From: Herpetospermum pedunculosum
Taxonomy: Eukaryota > Streptophyta > Magnoliopsida > Cucurbitales > Cucurbitaceae
NCBI GenBank assembly: GCA_028017165.1
Contig: CM051528.1
Span: forward strand, 17,674,302-17,738,301
Length of the DNA: 64,000 bases
Reading direction: 5' to 3'
Shown: positions 62,005 to 64,000 of the stretch, one piece after another
Position numbering within the stretch: position 1 is the stretch's first letter
How the letters are laid out: the number at the start of each line of letters is the position of its first letter
The notes under the pieces: model-generated
Told to the model about the DNA's origin: nothing
Databases searched by the model: none
What the model saw: only the letters and a program-made list of their open reading frames with translations
Position numbers and translations under genes: made by a program

Positions 62005-63931
62005 CTAGCGTCCTCCATCTCCAACTTTCTGCAGAAGAGAACAGAGGCAAGTTAGAGTATACATGTTAACCTCTCAAAGCTAGTTTCTTGTTGGATTAAA
62101 TCATATTCCTTGTATGCTTAGAATAGATATAAAGAAGCCATACCTCTTTCTTCTTGCCTTGAGTGAAGAACTCGTAGGCCCCATAAAGAACTAAACCCCA
62201 TCCAGTCACATTCACAATCACAAACTGTAAAAATACATATCTTTTAGTAAAGAAACAATGCAAGTAATCAATCAAGTAGAAGAAGCATAAAGCAGGGGCG
62301 GATAGCATTACTCATGTGTATAATAATTGTTTACAAAATATTCATGAATGTTCGACACGCGATTATAACACACATGTCCATTGTAGAGTTTTCGATAAAT
62401 GTCTCTACCAAGTGTCAAGAGTATCCAACACAACACGTGTTAGACACAAACATGTTAACCAAACTAAAATGTTCGTGCTTCTTCCTATAGAAATTCAAAA
62501 GCAATGAAATAATGAGAGTTGGTAAAGTGATATAAGTAGAAAGGGTAATAAAGTAGAATTTAAAACATGCTCACATGTTCTCGTCTCCATCTGGATGGAT
62601 TAAATGGATCCTCCCAAAAGTTCACCTTCGGAGGTCCATGATGATCTGCAATATTACAAAACCAGAAGAACAAACAAACCAAATTACTCGTAGATCCAAG
62701 TTCATCGATTACTTACAAAGGGAATGTGTTTCTTCAAGTGACGCACTCAAGTAACGACCGTTATCTTCAGAAGGAATGCGTATCTCAGTCCAATTAGGAC
62801 AAGTCTATATACTTGTAAAAGTTTGAACATAGTATATGTTATGAGAGAAATAATCAAACTCAAACTACTGTTAACCCGATGGACTGAACATGGAGAAGAA
62901 GCCTACTTGACTAAGGTCAATCTATAAATCGAATCAATAGACTGACCATGAAGAAGGACCGAGCAAAGGGAGGAGCCGACCTCGGCGACAAGGAGAAGTC
63001 GACCTCGGCTCGGCCATGACTCCACAAGAAGGAGCCGAGCTCTAAGAGCTTGGCTCGGCCACGACTTGGCCTCGGCTCGGCATGAAGGCCGACCCTCCTC
63101 GTGGGGTCGGCTCGTCCCAAAGAGAGAAGACATCGACCCCTCTCTGGGGTCGGCTCGACATTGACAGTTGAAGGAAAACGTCTCCCTAAGGTCGTTACAC
63201 AACTTTTGTAATGACTGAGACTGAGAGTTATAAAGACTCTCCTAATGACCATTTAATAGCCCAAAGGTCATATATGGATTCCTATATAAGGAGAAGATTC
63301 CCGGACATATTTGGTGAGTAATGTGATATTATTCAAATTTCATATTATTCTAACTTCTCATATTCAGCTCTCTCTCTCCCCGTTTCTCTCTCTAGAGCTA
63401 ACTTGAGCGAGCCCCACCGGTCCTAACTTACCCTCTTTCTTTTCCGTGTTGCAAGATCAAGTTCATTTCACCGATCAAATCAAGTTTAGAGTTAATACCA
63501 AATTTGGGTATCAACAGTATAGAATTGGATTTTATACCCTTTGAGTTTATATAAAATTGATTTATAATTTATAAACATAGGCCAGAGGATCAACAAATTC
63601 ATAATATGGGGATAAACAGTTTCAGATATAAAAAATAGACAAAAGCCTAATTCGTGAGGCAATCATTCACAAATCGAGGAAGAAAAACCCCAAAGGCAAA
63701 CCATGGAATTTTTGTTTGTTCCATTTCCAAATTTTCTCAGCTCGGGACAAAGGACTAACTAAATTACAAACTATGAAATGAACATAGGAAGAGCGGGATC
63801 AAAAGCAAATAATGGAGAAAGTTAATACCGCCGGCGAGACCGCGCCGATGGGTTAGAGAGGCGATTTGAGCGGTAAAAATTGACTTGTGAGACGGAACTA
63901 TGCGGCGACCTGCCGCCGTCCATGCCGCCAT
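62005..63931 (-). CDS. Gene D: small mitochondrial membrane protein, complex I-associated type, four exons
   Basis: Exons on the minus strand are 63829-63931, 62575-62645, 62144-62224 and 62005-62028, giving 92 aa with consistent phases and GT-AG borders. Residues 1-33 (MAAWTAAGRRIVPSHKS..., ending near HRRGLAG) form a basic, acid-free mitochondrial presequence. A hydrophilic part HHGPPKVNFWEDPFNP (36-51) follows, then one membrane span at about 58-77 (HFVIVNVTGWGLVLYGAYEF) and a basic tail FTQGKKKE. From memory this resembles a short plant protein annotated as a fiber-type or plant-specific NADH dehydrogenase (complex I) subunit; that identity is a recollection, not tested. The start ATG at 63931 has no in-frame alternative upstream within the window. 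Confidence 0.8.
62837..63516 (+). mobile_element. Solo LTR (680 bp) in gene D intron 1
   Basis: Begins TGTTATGAGAGAAA and ends TTTGGGTATCAACA, flanked by a perfect 5-bp duplication GTATA (62832-62836 and 63517-63521). No internal region is attached. It holds a GC-rich block of repeated GGCTCGGCC / GCCGACCTCGG words (62960-63150) and a TATA region CCTATATAAGG at 63281-63291, indicating plus orientation, opposite to gene D. Small frames within (62903-63202 and 62917-63252) have no domain. Confidence 0.88.
63283..63288 (+). promoter_or_regulatory. TATA box of the solo LTR
   Basis: TATATAAGG in the context CCTATATAAGGAG, about 445 bp into the LTR, typical of the U3/R border of plant LTRs. If active it would start antisense RNA through gene D exon 1. 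Confidence 0.45.
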
Positions 63932-64000
63932 GCTGCTTCGGTGCTCTGTTCTTCGAGAAGAATGTATCTCGTGGAACTCAACAGAAGCTCCCAGTGTCTA

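Noticed and set aside
62903..63252. Overlapping frames of 99-111 aa on the minus strand
   Set aside because: They fall wholly inside the solo LTR, and the GGCTCGGCC repeats explain the openness.

Overview
The window is plant nuclear DNA. The genes have introns with GT-AG borders and plastid or mitochondrial targeting signals, the background is AT-rich, and most of it is LTR retrotransposons and non-autonomous DNA transposons. The repeat families look like those of a eudicot and I favour a cucurbit, but that is inference. I see no bacterial-type genes, CRISPR array or operon. All calls come from reading the sequence; no database search was run.

Four host genes are supported with complete exon models. 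Two are tandem paralogues on the minus strand, each of 158 aa in two exons with an identical intron position: gene A (8000-12106) and gene B (38603-40370). They belong to the Bet v 1 / cytokinin-specific (phytohormone-) binding protein family. Gene C (59961-61533, plus, six exons, 232 aa) is a predicted plastid membrane protein with a C-terminal CxxC...CxxC zinc-ribbon-like motif. Gene D (62005-63931, minus, four exons, 92 aa) resembles small plant mitochondrial membrane proteins assigned to complex I. A tRNA-Phe-like sequence lies upstream of gene C. A decayed duplicate of the tRNA plus the 5' end of gene C lies at 48739-49337.

Layout: 1-7113 holds Copia remnants, a long Copia LTR and two minisatellites. 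Gene A follows; its 3.6-kb intron holds a foldback MITE, a 2.1-kb hAT element with a perfect 8-bp target duplication, and a nested MULE-like element. About 565 bp upstream of gene A sits a 14.7-kb composite (12672-27416): a Ty3/gypsy chromovirus containing a large Athila-like element that lost its own 5' LTR, so that one open frame starts as chromovirus Gag and continues as Athila Gag-Pol, plus an Athila solo LTR with target duplication CTGGC. From 28106 to about 38400 are rearranged Copia LTRs, including two 155-bp inverted arms, and a decayed minus-strand Copia array. Gene B follows.

From 40738 to 58352 lies a mosaic of small elements, several with target duplications readable by eye: three more hAT elements, a TRIM-like element (TSD GTATC) whose 3' LTR was hit by a Copia solo LTR that itself holds a MITE, a truncated Copia, and two PIF/Harbinger-like elements, one filled by about 1 kb of GC-rich CCCGAC-type repeat. 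Genes C and D end the window; D has a 680-bp solo LTR (TSD GTATA) in its first intron.

I found no clear new multi-gene system. The points most worth following are the in-frame chimeric Gag, the recurrent ATTGCGG hairpins in the Athila element, the equal-arm inverted LTR pair, the independently damaged duplicate tRNA-Phe genes, and the GC-rich filler of the Harbinger-like element.
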